Assembly: GCA_016716885.1 (NCBI GenBank)
Contig: JADJUV010000173.1
Coordinates: 116,572-180,571, forward strand
Length of the DNA: 64,000 bases
Source of the DNA: Candidatus Trichofilum aggregatum
GTDB lineage: Bacteria; Chloroflexota; Anaerolineae; Promineifilales; Promineifilaceae
Direction of reading: 5' to 3'
The notes beneath the pieces were generated by a model. That model did no database searches. It had not been told where the DNA came from and saw only the letters and a program-made list of their open reading frames with translations. A program made the position numbers and the translations under genes. Every line of letters begins with the position of its first letter. Positions within the stretch are counted from its first letter, which is position 1. Shown piece after piece: positions 27,798 through 36,531 of this stretch.

Positions 27798-30668
27798 ATG
27801 CCCAATCATTCAAGTTATGATCTTACCCACCAGTCAGGCTCACTTAACGAGACTGTGCTGGCTATCATCCGATTATACGAGCTAGGGCGCGTGGATAAAA
27901 AGCACGCGGCCGCACTAGCGGACATGACCCTGGCCGAATTTGACGCCTGCCTGGAAACGTTTGCCCTTTCCTCTCAATCAGTAAACCCTACCCCCCCCGC
28001 CCTCAACCATCCCCCCGAACCCATTGATCTGCAAAAACAGCTTTTTGCTAACCTGGTTGCCGTCAATCGCGCCATCACCTCGCGGATCTCTTTGTCAGAC
28101 ACCTTACAAAATGTGATGGATATTGCCATGAAACTGACGCGGGCCAAAGAGGCCGGGCTTTTTCTGGTAGACACGAATGGCCGGGTTACTTACTCCATTT
28201 TCTCCAGCCACATCAATACCATTTATCATGATCGGCGCTACATCGGCCTTATTATGGACAAGGGGCTGGCAGGCTGGGTGTTACGCCACAAACAAATGGC
28301 CCTGGTAACCGATACGGAGCTGGATGATCGCTGGTTAGATTTGCCTGGTGATGAAGTCATCCATCGTTCGGCCCTGGTGATTCCCATCACCAACAATGAC
28401 CCCCCTCTGGGCATTTTGACGCTAACACACCCTGATCCGTTCCATTTTGACCAGGACGATGCGGCGTTTATGCGCGCGGCCGCGGACCAGATCGCCCTCG
28501 CCCTATACAACGCCCAAATCTACGAAGACCAACGCCGCCAAACCGAACGACTCAACACCCTTTACACCGTCTTACAAACCGTGGGCGCTCACCTTGACCC
28601 TAACACCGCGGTCGAAGCCGCCGTCAAAAAAGTCGCTGAACTAACTGGCTGGCCTGCCGTCACCATATCCCTCCCCGAAGAGACCCAAACCTACCTTATC
28701 AACATTGCGACCTCTGGCACTATCGCCATTGCCCACAGCCGCCGCCGCATCGCCAACCAGGGCATCACCGGTCGCGCCTTTCGCACCCAACAAACCCAAT
28801 ACGTGCCCGATGTCAGCGCCGATCCCGATTATTACATGGGCCATCCTTCCGTGCGTAGTGAAATGGCCGTCCCTCTGCGCAGTGGGCGGTACGTTCTCGG
28901 GGTGTTCGATGTCGCCAGTGATAAACCTTACGCCTTTGAACAACAAGACATCACCCTGGCTGAATCCCTGGCCGAAACCATTGCCCTGGCGTTGAATAAT
29001 GCCCGTCTCTACGCCGAAACCCAGCGCCGCCTGCTTGAACAAACCACCTTGCGCCAGGCCAATAGCCTTATCTCCTCAACTCTTGATCTCTCGGCGGTGT
29101 TTCAATTAATTGCCGAACAACTAGGCCAGGCAACCGATGTAACCAGTGTTTATGTCTGTGATTTTGACCCAACCAGAGAACAGGCCACGGTGCTGGCGGA
29201 GTTTCACAACCGCCACGTGGCCGCCGAAAAACACCGTTCCCACCTGCATCATGTTTACAATCTCGCCCATTTCGCACCGGGCACCATCGAAGCATTAATC
29301 CAGGGGCGGGTGCAAGTGATGCATCTGGATGATCCGGCCCTGGACCCGATGATACGCCAGGAATTAGAGATGGATGGGGGTATTTCGGTGCTAAATGTGC
29401 CTTTCCAGATAGGCGGGCAGACATTGGCTTACGCCGCTTTGCGAGAAAGTCGTTACCGGCGGGTCTTCAGCCAGGATGAAATATCGCTTTGCCTGGGAAT
29501 TGCCCAACATGCGGCCATCGCTATGCGCCACGCCCAGCTTTTTCGTACCATTGCTGAGGAACGCGGCCGCTTACAAACCCTCATCGAATCCAGCCGCGAC
29601 GGGCTTATCCTCATCGGCGTCAACCAAGACATCCTGGTGATGAACGAACTCGCCCTGCACATGCTCCTCGTCCCCAGCCAGGCCGAACAATGGATTGGGC
29701 GTTCCACCGGCCACCTCATCCTTCATCTGCGCCATTTATCGCCGGGGGCGGCCCACATGCTGCTCAGCGAAACCCGGCGCATCATCAGCGGCAACGAACC
29801 TCCCAGCGAGGGGGAATTTGATGTACAAGGTCGGACCATTCAGTGGCTCAATCTGCCCGTCATGTCCGAAGAAACCACGATGGGGCGACTTTTTGTTCTG
29901 CGCGACATCACCAAAGATCGGCTGGTCGAAAACATGCGTAAAGACCTCATACGCACCATGATCCATGATTTCCGCAACCCCCTTACGGCCATCACCGGAA
30001 CCGTTCAACTCCTGGAACTGGGTTTGCATGGCTCGCCCAACGCCACCCAACGCCAACTATTTGATGTGACATACAGTACCCTGCAAAAGATGCTCCACAT
30101 GGTCAATAGCATCATGGAGATCAACCAGTTACAAAGCGATCAATTCCCTCTGGATTATGAGATGTTTTCACTGGAGAAACTGGTAGAAGAAGGGCTGGAA
30201 TTACAAAGGCCCTTGGCTATCACCCGGGGCATTACGCTATCTATCTCCATGCCTTCATCGTTGCCCGTCGTCTGGGCGGATCGAACGCTGATAGAGCGCA
30301 CCTTGCGCAATCTGGTGGGTAACGCCCTGAAATTTACCCCCACCGGTGGCAAAGTTCAGGTAACAGTCCGCGAGATTGATGCTTTGCGGGGCAAAAATCC
30401 CACCTGGCAAAAACGTCTCCTCGTAGAAACAAGTGATACTGGGGCAGGCATTCCGCCCGCCTTGCGTGACCGCCTCTTCCAAAAATTTGCGGCTGGCACC
30501 CAACGGGAGCGTGGGCATGGGCTGGGTCTGGCTTTTTGCAAGATGGCTATCGAAGCCCACGGCGAACAAATCTGGTTTGACGAGCATCTTCATCCCCCCT
30601 TCAATACGACCTTCGCGTTTACGGTTTGCCCCTTTAGCGAAGGTAAAGATCACGCCAATCGTCATTGA
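27798..30668 (+). CDS. Sensor histidine kinase with three GAF domains and a PAS domain
   Basis: 956 residues from the ATG at 27798 (a GTG at 27753 is possible). After a helical N-terminal region (U-box of A-L-A-D-M-T-L-A-E-F) come GAF1 (about 90-245), GAF2 (about 265-415, V-P-D-V-S-A-D-P-D-Y-Y) and GAF3 (about 440-590), then PAS (about 600-710), HisKA (M-I-H-D-F-R-N-P-L-T-A-I, the phosphorylated His) and HATPase (L-V-G-N-A-L-K-F-T-P, D-T-G-A-G-I, G-L-G-L-A-F). There is no membrane segment, so it is a soluble sensor of small molecules or light/redox cues. No response regulator is adjacent. It was not interrupted by any frameshift. Confidence 0.9.
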   Translation: MPNHSSYDLTHQSGSLNETVLAIIRLYELGRVDKKHAAALADMTLAEFDACLETFALSSQSVNPTPPALNHPPEPIDLQKQLFANLVAVNRAITSRISLSDTLQNVMDIAMKLTRAKEAGLFLVDTNGRVTYSIFSSHINTIYHDRRYIGLIMDKGLAGWVLRHKQMALVTDTELDDRWLDLPGDEVIHRSALVIPITNNDPPLGILTLTHPDPFHFDQDDAAFMRAAADQIALALYNAQIYEDQRRQTERLNTLYTVLQTVGAHLDPNTAVEAAVKKVAELTGWPAVTISLPEETQTYLINIATSGTIAIAHSRRRIANQGITGRAFRTQQTQYVPDVSADPDYYMGHPSVRSEMAVPLRSGRYVLGVFDVASDKPYAFEQQDITLAESLAETIALALNNARLYAETQRRLLEQTTLRQANSLISSTLDLSAVFQLIAEQLGQATDVTSVYVCDFDPTREQATVLAEFHNRHVAAEKHRSHLHHVYNLAHFAPGTIEALIQGRVQVMHLDDPALDPMIRQELEMDGGISVLNVPFQIGGQTLAYAALRESRYRRVFSQDEISLCLGIAQHAAIAMRHAQLFRTIAEERGRLQTLIESSRDGLILIGVNQDILVMNELALHMLLVPSQAEQWIGRSTGHLILHLRHLSPGAAHMLLSETRRIISGNEPPSEGEFDVQGRTIQWLNLPVMSEETTMGRLFVLRDITKDRLVENMRKDLIRTMIHDFRNPLTAITGTVQLLELGLHGSPNATQRQLFDVTYSTLQKMLHMVNSIMEINQLQSDQFPLDYEMFSLEKLVEEGLELQRPLAITRGITLSISMPSSLPVVWADRTLIERTLRNLVGNALKFTPTGGKVQVTVREIDALRGKNPTWQKRLLVETSDTGAGIPPALRDRLFQKFAAGTQRERGHGLGLAFCKMAIEAHGEQIWFDEHLHPPFNTTFAFTVCPFSEGKDHANRH

Positions 30669-30780
30669 ATCTGCACGAGTGAGTAAACCCCGATCCGTGT
30701 AACAGGCTGGCACGAACCGGCGCTGTTTTTTCATCTTGCGGCCGCGGCCCCCCCTTATTGCTCAAACTATAAAAGATTTG

Positions 30781-30836
30781 TTGGTAGTGACCGCTTTAGC
30801 GGGCTGGTACTCGCCCGCTAAAGCGGTCACTACCAA
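30781..30836. repeat. GACCGCTTTAGCGGGC hairpin, copy 2 (perfect 24-base arms)
   Basis: The arms at 30781-30804 and 30813-30836 are exactly complementary with an 8-base loop. It lies upstream of the MarR promoter and downstream of the sensor kinase, where it may also serve as terminator. Confidence 0.9.
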
Positions 30837-30865
30837 CGAAGACCCCAAATGATTATCTTGAATAT

Positions 30866-30898
30866 CTAGTTGACAACTAGCCCCAATACGATTATCAT
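30866..30898 (+). promoter_or_regulatory. Promoter with overlapping palindromic operator for the MarR operon
   Basis: TTGACA (30870-30875), a 17-base spacer and TATCAT (30893-30898) make a strong sigma-70 type promoter, 41 bases before the MarR start codon. The -35 box lies inside the 15-base palindrome CTAGTTGACAACTAG (30866-30880), whose arms are perfect around a central base. That placement is typical of a repressor site, most likely for the MarR protein itself. Confidence 0.8.
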
Positions 30899-30938
30899 TT
30901 CACATCAAATGGTTTAACATTGAATCAATTTCTTGGCG

Positions 30939-31387
30939 ATGAGTACACTTTACAACGGAACACCCACCGAACGCCTGGCCCTGGATGGCTACATCAAACT
31001 TTCTCGCGCCGCCGAATCGGTTACTACTGCTATCAATGGCTATTTGAAAGAGCACGACTTGACCATTAGCCAGTTTGGCGTGCTGGAAGCGGTGTATCAC
31101 CGTGGCCCCCTGGCCCAAAAGGATGTGGCTCAGAAAATTCTGAAAAGTGACGGCAACCTGACCATGGTGATTGACAATTTGGTGAAACAAGGGTTGGTGG
31201 AACGGGTGCGAGATGAAACGGATCGGCGGCGCATCTATGTGCATTTGACGGCCCGCGGCCGCGACCTCATCACCACCCTTTTCCCGCCCATGTGCAACGG
31301 GTCGTCGCCACCATGAGTGTGCTCACCCCCGAAGAACAAGAACAACTGGCCCTGCTATGCCGCAAACTAGGCTTAGCCCAGAGGTGA
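30939..31387 (+). CDS. MarR-family transcriptional regulator (3' end frameshifted)
   Basis: 148 residues if repaired. The winged-helix core is clear: Q-F-G-V-L-E-A-V-Y-H-R-G-P-L-A-Q-K-D-V-A, S-D-G-N-L-T-M-V-I-D-N-L-V-K-Q-G-L-V and the wing R-D-E-T-D-R-R-R-I-Y-V-H-L-T. The frame as written stops at 31316; adding one C to CCC at 31283-31285 continues into A-H-V-Q-R-V-V-A and the family C-terminal helix to a stop at 31387. It precedes a ring-cleaving dioxygenase and a carboxylesterase, matching the MhqR type of quinone-sensing MarR repressor. A palindrome over its own promoter suggests autoregulation. Confidence 0.88.
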
Positions 31388-31393
31388 AAGCGA

Positions 31394-31433
31394 GTCAGCT
31401 TGTCAGCTTGTCAGCTTGTCAGCCAGTCAGCTA
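31394..31433. repeat. GTCAGCTT octamer repeat, five units
   Basis: Five consecutive 8-base units (three exact, then GTCAGCCA and GTCAGCTA) occupy the gap between the MarR and dioxygenase genes. Confidence 0.92.
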
Positions 31434-31480
31434 ACAGCTATCGGCTGGCGGCAACGGCCAACCACCCACACGAGGTAACC

Positions 31481-32422
31481 ATGCCATCTATTCCCGGTAT
31501 TCACCACATCACCGCCTTTGCCAAAGACCCGCAGACCAACGTGGATTTTTATCAGCAGGTTTTGGGGCAACGGTTGATCAAAACGACCGTCAATTTTGAT
31601 GATCCCGGCACTTACCATTTCTACTATGGCGATGAAGTGGGCACACCCGGCACTATTCTCACCTTTTTCCCCTGGCCCATGGCCGTACAGGGCAAACCTG
31701 GCAATGGTGAGGTAGCGGCGGTGGCTTACACCATCCACCCGGAGTCACTGCCCTTCTGGCGCAGCCATCTGACCGAACACAACCTGGCCGTGCAAGAAGA
31801 AACCCGTTTCGGTGCCCCGGTTCTCACGTTTAACGACCCGGATGGTATGGCGCTGGAGTTGGTGGCCGATGCCGCGGCCGCGGACATCCATCCCTGGCCC
31901 ACAGGCCCCATTCCTGCCGAACACGCCCTACGTGGTTTTCATAGCGCCACCCTCTGGGTAGCCCAGGCCGAACCCACGTTGAAATTGCTCACCGGATCAA
32001 TGGGATATAAACGAGTCGCTGAGGAAGGCAACCGTTGTCGCGTAAAAGCCGCTGGCGAAGAACAGGCTCTTTATCTGGATTTATTAGAGAGACCGGGGCT
32101 GGGTCGCGGCCGCATGGGAGCTGGTTCGGTTCACCACATCGCCTTCCGCACCGCCGACGACGAAACCCAACTGGCTCATCGGCAAACCCTGTCGCAAACC
32201 GGTCTAAACGTCACCCCGGTGCAGGATCGGCAATATTTCCACTCCATCTACTTCCGCGAACCCAACGGCATCCTCTTTGAGATCGCCACCGACCCACCCG
32301 GCTTTGCCACCGACGAAACCATCGCCGAACTAGGCTCCAGCCTGAAACTTCCCCCCTGGCTAGAGCCTCATCGCCGGGAGATTGAAGGGGTGTTGCCGAC
32401 TATAACGCGGGGGAACTCATAG
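31481..32422 (+). CDS. Ring-cleaving dioxygenase (MhqO-like VOC protein)
   Basis: 313 residues with two vicinal-oxygen-chelate modules. The start at 31481 has GAGG upstream and opens I-P-G-I-H-H-I-T-A; an earlier in-frame codon lies in the octamer repeat. Module 1 ends with D-P-D-G-M-A-L-E-L-V; module 2 has S-V-H-H-I-A-F and I-L-F-E-I-A-T-D-P-P-G-F, giving the His/His/Glu iron ligands of the MhqO/LinE-type hydroquinone dioxygenases. It probably opens hydroquinone or catechol rings in quinone detoxification. The final codons Arg-Gly-Asn-Ser and the stop TAG lie inside GGAACTC repeat units. Confidence 0.88.
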   Translation: MPSIPGIHHITAFAKDPQTNVDFYQQVLGQRLIKTTVNFDDPGTYHFYYGDEVGTPGTILTFFPWPMAVQGKPGNGEVAAVAYTIHPESLPFWRSHLTEHNLAVQEETRFGAPVLTFNDPDGMALELVADAAAADIHPWPTGPIPAEHALRGFHSATLWVAQAEPTLKLLTGSMGYKRVAEEGNRCRVKAAGEEQALYLDLLERPGLGRGRMGAGSVHHIAFRTADDETQLAHRQTLSQTGLNVTPVQDRQYFHSIYFREPNGILFEIATDPPGFATDETIAELGSSLKLPPWLEPHRREIEGVLPTITRGNS

Positions 32423-32449
32423 GAACTCTGGGAACTCGTAGGAACTCAC
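32412..32449. repeat. GGAACTC repeat carrying the dioxygenase stop codon
   Basis: Four GGAACTC units with 2-3 base linkers; the linker of the first two supplies the TAG stop of the upstream gene. The array fills the dioxygenase-esterase gap. Confidence 0.9.
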
Positions 32450-32465
32450 TTCAGGACAGTCAATT

Positions 32466-33134
32466 ATGAGCAACCAACCATCAACAAGAGGCCCCCACCA
32501 GGGGCAACCGGTCAAAACCGCCGGTAAACCACTCCAAGAAGCCCAGGCCGCCATGATCCTGGTGCATGGTCGGGGGGCCACGGCCGCCAGCATCCTGGAA
32601 CTGGCCGAATATTTACCCCACCCGGAGATGGCCTACCTGGCTCCGCAGGCCAGCGGCAACACCTGGTATCCCTATAGCTTCCTCAACCCCATCCCCCAAA
32701 ACGAACCCGGTTTGTCGTCGGCCTTGCAGGTGTTAGCTGATCTGGTGGCCCAGGTGGAAGCGGCAGGCATTCCGTCTGAGCACATTATCCTGGCTGGTTT
32801 TTCGCAGGGGGCCTGCCTCACCAGCGAATTTGTAGCCCGCAACGCCCGACGCTATGGCGGTTTACTGGCCTTCAGCGGCGGCCTCATCGGGCCACCCGGT
32901 ACACCCCGCGATTATCCCGGTTCACTCCACGGTACACCCATCTTCCTGGGCTGTAGCGATGTAGATTTCCATATTCCCAAAGAACGTGTGCAAGAGTCGG
33001 CTGATGTGTTCACTCGCCTGGGCGCGGCCGCAACCCTACGCCTTTACCCCGGTATGGATCACACCATCATCCAGGAAGAAATTGTAGAAGCCCAGAAAAT
33101 TGTGGCGGGGGTAGGAAGACGTGGGAACTCGTAG
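32466..33134 (+). CDS. Phospholipase/carboxylesterase family hydrolase (MhqD-like)
   Basis: 222-residue alpha/beta hydrolase. The oxyanion region I-L-V-H-G-R-G-A, nucleophile elbow A-G-F-S-Q-G-A and the acid and base in C-S-D-V-D and G-M-D-H-T complete a Ser-Asp-His triad. The family includes MhqD of Bacillus, which sits with MhqO-type dioxygenases and MhqR. A role in processing quinone adducts or ring-cleavage products is inferred from context. The Ala/Gln-rich first 28 residues are less conserved, so an internal start is possible. The C-terminus Arg-Arg-Gly-Asn-Ser and the stop are encoded by the following GGAACTC repeat. Confidence 0.88.
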   Translation: MSNQPSTRGPHQGQPVKTAGKPLQEAQAAMILVHGRGATAASILELAEYLPHPEMAYLAPQASGNTWYPYSFLNPIPQNEPGLSSALQVLADLVAQVEAAGIPSEHIILAGFSQGACLTSEFVARNARRYGGLLAFSGGLIGPPGTPRDYPGSLHGTPIFLGCSDVDFHIPKERVQESADVFTRLGAAATLRLYPGMDHTIIQEEIVEAQKIVAGVGRRGNS

Positions 33135-33226
33135 GAACTCGGGGAACTCTGGGGAACTCTCTGCAACTCTGCCACTTGCCACTTCTGCCACTTTGCCACT
33201 TTGCCACTCTGCCACCTTGCCACCCT
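33124..33226. repeat. GGAACTC array followed by a TGCCACT array
   Basis: Four GGAACTC units (33124-33160) carry the esterase stop codon and are followed by about eight TGCCACT/TGCCACTT units (33169-33226). The block fills the gap to the VOC gene, whose ribosome binding site (AGGAGA) follows at once. Confidence 0.9.
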
Positions 33227-33244
33227 GCTCTCTAGGAGAAACTC

Positions 33245-33844
33245 ATGCGTAAAATACAAACTCAAGGCGTTCATCATATCACCCTCATCGGGGCCGACCG
33301 GCAGACGTCCATTGATTTTTGGGAAGGGGTGTTGGGAATGCCCTTCGTTTTCGAGCAACCCAACCTGGACGTGCCCGAAGACAACCACCTCTACTTTGAT
33401 CCCGGCGATGGGCGACTGATTACTGTTTTCACCCAGGAAAGCCGCAAACCCGATCCCACCCCCAACCCCGAAGGCATCGGCAACCTGCATCATATTGCCT
33501 TCATTGTTTCCCTGGCGACGTACAAACAGGTGGTGGAACGGCTCAACGAGCGTGGTATCTCCCACAGCGGCGAGGTAGATCGGGGGTTTATGTGGTCCAT
33601 CTATTTCCGGGATCCGTTGGGGCAGTTGTTTGAACTGGCCTGCTACAAATTTGCGCCGCCGGTGGGTTACACCGAGGCTGAGGTGCTCCATCTGGCGGGC
33701 AAAATCCGCACCGAAGCGGGTGATTACAACATCATGGACAAACACCTGGCCGATGCTATTGAAATCCTGACCCAACGCTCCACCAGCACCCTCTCCTCAG
33801 ATCGCACACCCAGGGACCCTTACCGGGAAAGTAAATCCGCGTAG
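33245..33844 (+). CDS. VOC family dioxygenase/glyoxalase-like protein
   Basis: 199 residues. G-V-H-H-I-T-L-I-G near the start, F-W-E-G-V-L-G-M-P-F, L-H-H-I-A-F and I-Y-F-R-D-P-L-G-Q-L-F-E-L-A provide the His/His/Glu metal ligands of extradiol-type VOC enzymes. The last 20 residues are Ser/Thr/Arg-rich and poorly structured. A strong ribosome binding site (AGGAGA) precedes it. As the last gene of the MarR-dioxygenase-esterase row it probably acts in the same aromatic or quinone detoxification, like MhqE beside MhqD in Bacillus. Confidence 0.85.
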   Translation: MRKIQTQGVHHITLIGADRQTSIDFWEGVLGMPFVFEQPNLDVPEDNHLYFDPGDGRLITVFTQESRKPDPTPNPEGIGNLHHIAFIVSLATYKQVVERLNERGISHSGEVDRGFMWSIYFRDPLGQLFELACYKFAPPVGYTEAEVLHLAGKIRTEAGDYNIMDKHLADAIEILTQRSTSTLSSDRTPRDPYRESKSA

Positions 33845-34073
33845 AGTCAGAATGACATATTTCAGGCTTTGGTGATTCTCACAACTTACCCGTGTCATGC
33901 TGAACGGAGTCTGCGGAGTGAAGCATCCCGTAAATCCAGGTCGTGGGATTCTTCCTCGCAGACTCGTCAGAATGACAAGTTTCAGGCTTTGGCTATTTTC
34001 CATGCGTACCCTGCAAAGAGCGCAAAAACGCAAAGTTCGTCATGGCGGTGAAAAATCTTCTTTTTCAGTCGCC
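33845..34073. repeat. Convergent gap with direct and inverted repeats
   Basis: Two direct copies of GTCAGAATGACA-TTTCAGGCTTTGG (near 33847 and 33967) flank an inverted repeat of the GTCATGCTGAACGGAGTCTG / CAGACTCGTCAGAATGAC type that is widespread in bacterial intergenic DNA. There is no gene. Confidence 0.65.
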
Positions 34074-34994
34074 TCATTGTTCACTGGCTTGCTGGGAGAG
34101 AGTGATAAACACATCTTCCAGGGTGGGATCGACAGGAACCGCGGCCGCGTCCCCCCACCCTTTCTCCTGTAACCCCTGCCGCAACGTTTCCGCTGTATGC
34201 CTGGCATCCGTCACCAAACGGAGCCGCTCCCCGGCCAAACTCACACGCTCCACCCCCGGAATCGTCGCGGCCGCGTCCAACGCCGCCAACTGCCGCTCCA
34301 CCGCCAACTCCCAAATCGCCCCCTTCACCACATCCGCTTTCAGTTGGGCGGGTGTGCCCATTGCCAGCAAGCGGCCGCGAAACATCACCCCCAACCGATG
34401 ACAATACTCCGCCTCGTCCATGTAATGGGTGGTCACAAAAATGGTCGTGCCCTGGTCGGCCAGGGTGTAGATCAAATCCCAAAACGCCCGCCGGGCCTGG
34501 GGGTCTACGCCGCTGGTGGGTTCATCCAAAAAGATGAGCCGGGGGGCATGGGTGAGGGCCACGCCCAGCCCCAGCCGTTGCCGCCAGCCGGTCGAGAGAG
34601 AAGAGACGAGTTCGCGGCCGCGATCCTGCAACCCCACCAGTTCCAGCACCTCATTCACCCGCCGGGCCGGATTCTGTACCCCGTACACCCCGGCATAAAA
34701 AGCCAGGTTTTCCGTCACGGTTAAGTCCGCGTACAGGGCGAACTTCTGCGACATATACCCTACCTGCGGACGGATGGCCTCAGCCTGAGTGATGATGTCC
34801 AGGTCTAAAACGGTGGCGCGGCCGCTGGTGGGGCGCAGTAAACCCAGCAACATGCGGATGGTGGTGGTTTTGCCGGAGCCATTTGGCCCCAGGTAGCCCA
34901 AAATTTCGCCGGGGGCCACGTCAAAGCTGACATGATCCACAGCGGTGAAGCCGTCGAATTGTTTGGTGAGGTCGTGAACGTGGATGGTGGACAT
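34074..34994 (-). CDS. ABC transporter ATP-binding protein (export, second ATPase)
   Basis: 306 residues from the ATG at 34994; the longer frame reads through an octamer repeat. Walker A G-P-N-G-S-G-K-T-T, the signature L-S-T-G-W-R-Q-R-L and Walker B L-I-F-L-D-E-P-T-S-G are intact, followed by the H-loop T-T-H-Y-M-D-E-A-E. The C-terminal 80 residues form the DUF4162-type extension. It resembles one half of YbhF, the double ATPase of the E. coli YbhFSR exporter, and is preceded on the same strand by the other half. It should energise the ABC-2 permease encoded at 38927-40059. It has five GCGGCCGC copies. Confidence 0.92.
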   Translation of the reverse strand: MSTIHVHDLTKQFDGFTAVDHVSFDVAPGEILGYLGPNGSGKTTTIRMLLGLLRPTSGRATVLDLDIITQAEAIRPQVGYMSQKFALYADLTVTENLAFYAGVYGVQNPARRVNEVLELVGLQDRGRELVSSLSTGWRQRLGLGVALTHAPRLIFLDEPTSGVDPQARRAFWDLIYTLADQGTTIFVTTHYMDEAEYCHRLGVMFRGRLLAMGTPAQLKADVVKGAIWELAVERQLAALDAAATIPGVERVSLAGERLRLVTDARHTAETLRQGLQEKGWGDAAAVPVDPTLEDVFITLSQQASEQ

Positions 34995-35002
34995 AGAAAG
35001 AG

Positions 35003-35072
35003 GGGAGACTGGGAGATTGAGAGACTGAGAGACTGACAACCCTCTCTCAGTCTCTCAGTCTCTCAGTCTCTT
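35003..35072. repeat. GAGACTGA octamer hairpin between the two ABC genes
   Basis: GAGACTGA units (35003-35036) and inverted TCAGTCTC units (35043-35072) can form a stem of about 28 base pairs in the mRNA. The inverted half overlaps the last codons of the first ABC gene. Confidence 0.9.
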
Positions 35073-35989
35073 AATAAATTGATAAACACATCTTCCAACG
35101 TCGGCGCGATGGGGCGGAGATGGTGCAGGGTGATGTTTGCGGCCGCGAACTGTTCCGGCAATCTATCCATCACTTCATCGAGCGTGCCAGGGCGCAGGCG
35201 GCAATGGAACCGGTCGCCGAACGGTTGTACTTCTTCGATGGCGGGGTCAGATTGGGCGGTGTGGCGTGCGGCCGCGCGGGGTGTGGCCGAAAATTCCACG
35301 ATGCGCCCTTGTAACGGGGCCGTTAGCTGTTGCAGGGAACCTTCGGCCAGAATATGCCCATTTTGCAGGAAACCCAGCCGGGTACAACGGCTGGCCTCGT
35401 CCATGTACGGGGTGCTGACCAGCACCGCCAACCCGTCCTGGGCCACCGCCCGGCCAATCAGTTGCCAGAAATCCTGGCGTGTCACCGGGTCCACCCCGCC
35501 AGTCGGTTCGTCGAGCAGGAGCAATTTGGGGCGGTGAATGAGAGCCGTCGCTAACCCCAATTTTTGTTTCATACCCCCGGAAAGCTGGCGGGCCAGCCGG
35601 TCGGCAAATTCGGTCAGCCCGACAAAACCCAGGAGTTCGTCCCGGCGCGGCCGCCATTCTTTGGTGGGCATCCCGTTGAGTTCGGCGAAGAAACGCAGAT
35701 TTTCGCTGACGGTCAGGTCGGGGTAGAGGCTGAACCGTTGCGGCAGGTAGCCCAGATGCGGCCGCGCCTGTTCGATTTGGGTCAGGAGATCAAAACCGGC
35801 GATGCGGCCGCGGCCGCTGTCTGGCCTGAGTGCGCCGACCAGGAGCCGAAACGTCGTCGTTTTCCCCGCTCCATCCGGCCCCACCAACCCCACAATTTCA
35901 CCGGGGCGCAGGGTCAGCGACAGGTGATCCACCGCCACCACCGGGCCAAACCGTCTTGTCAATTCATCTACCTGTAGAATCGCATCCAT
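35063..35989 (-). CDS. ABC transporter ATP-binding protein (export, first ATPase)
   Basis: 308 residues from 35989. Walker A G-P-D-G-A-G-K-T-T, the Q-loop P-Q-R-F-S-L-Y, the signature L-S-G-G-M-K-Q-K-L and Walker B L-L-L-D-E-P-T-G-G are all present; the switch His is replaced (V-S-T-P-Y-M-D-E-A), as in one half of several YbhF-like pairs, where T-H-Y is usual. Together with the next gene it makes an asymmetric ATPase pair. It lies 1.7 kb downstream of the HlyD gene, separated by an opposite-strand island. Six or so GCGGCCGC copies include an overlapping double near 35802. Confidence 0.9.
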   Translation of the reverse strand: MDAILQVDELTRRFGPVVAVDHLSLTLRPGEIVGLVGPDGAGKTTTFRLLVGALRPDSGRGRIAGFDLLTQIEQARPHLGYLPQRFSLYPDLTVSENLRFFAELNGMPTKEWRPRRDELLGFVGLTEFADRLARQLSGGMKQKLGLATALIHRPKLLLLDEPTGGVDPVTRQDFWQLIGRAVAQDGLAVLVSTPYMDEASRCTRLGFLQNGHILAEGSLQQLTAPLQGRIVEFSATPRAAARHTAQSDPAIEEVQPFGDRFHCRLRPGTLDEVMDRLPEQFAAANITLHHLRPIAPTLEDVFINLLRD

Positions 35990-36075
35990 TCTGCACAACC
36001 TGGTTCTCCCTTTTGCGTAAATGGGAGATAATCATCTGCTATAAAATTGCTGTGACTCTTGTACCATAAAGAATT

Positions 36076-36528
36076 ATGAACACCTACAATTGGCAACGTT
36101 TCTCTCAAGGACAATCTGGTCTTGTGGTGATCTTTGTTGTGTTAGGTCTGCCAGGCGTTCTCCGTTTGTTTGGTGGAGACGCCACGATTGGCGTATTTTT
36201 TCTGGCTCTGGCGGTCGGATTAGCCTTTCTCTGGCTATACCATGCCGATATGGAGTTGGGTGTTTCCAGGATGGTGGCCCATGATGCACAGCTAACGCTA
36301 CAGGTGTTGGAAAAGGTGCTTAATGAGAAAGGATTACCGTTTACAGTTCGCGGCCGCACGCTTTCTCTCACCGGTAACGGTCTTCATGTCCGTGTCCAAC
36401 CTGCTCCTAACCGTTCCATTCCACCGGGCACACGAATCGTCATCGAACCCGAAAATGACAAAACAAAACCCCTTATCACCAGTTTATGCCAGAAAATTGA
36501 CGAAGCCTTCCTGCCCAAAGGTTTGTAA
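36076..36528 (+). CDS. Small two-helix membrane protein, paralogue 1
   Basis: 150 residues, family not recognised. Two hydrophobic helices (about 15-33 and 38-55) are followed by a cytoplasmic-looking alpha/beta domain of 90 residues with L-N-E-K-G-L-P-F-T-x-R-G-R, a strand-rich middle and the C-terminal I-T-S-L-C-Q-K-I-D-E-A-F-L-P-K-G-L. The next gene is clearly a paralogue with the same plan. It lies on the strand opposite to the surrounding efflux genes and interrupts their order. Its Arg-Gly-Arg is contributed by a GCGGCCGC copy at the same position as in paralogue 2. Confidence 0.72.
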   Translation: MNTYNWQRFSQGQSGLVVIFVVLGLPGVLRLFGGDATIGVFFLALAVGLAFLWLYHADMELGVSRMVAHDAQLTLQVLEKVLNEKGLPFTVRGRTLSLTGNGLHVRVQPAPNRSIPPGTRIVIEPENDKTKPLITSLCQKIDEAFLPKGL

Positions 36529-36531
36529 ACG

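Noticed and set aside
31394..33226. CRISPR-like appearance of repeat arrays
   Set aside because: Units are only 7-8 bases, contiguous or with 2-3 base linkers, and there are no spacers or cas genes.
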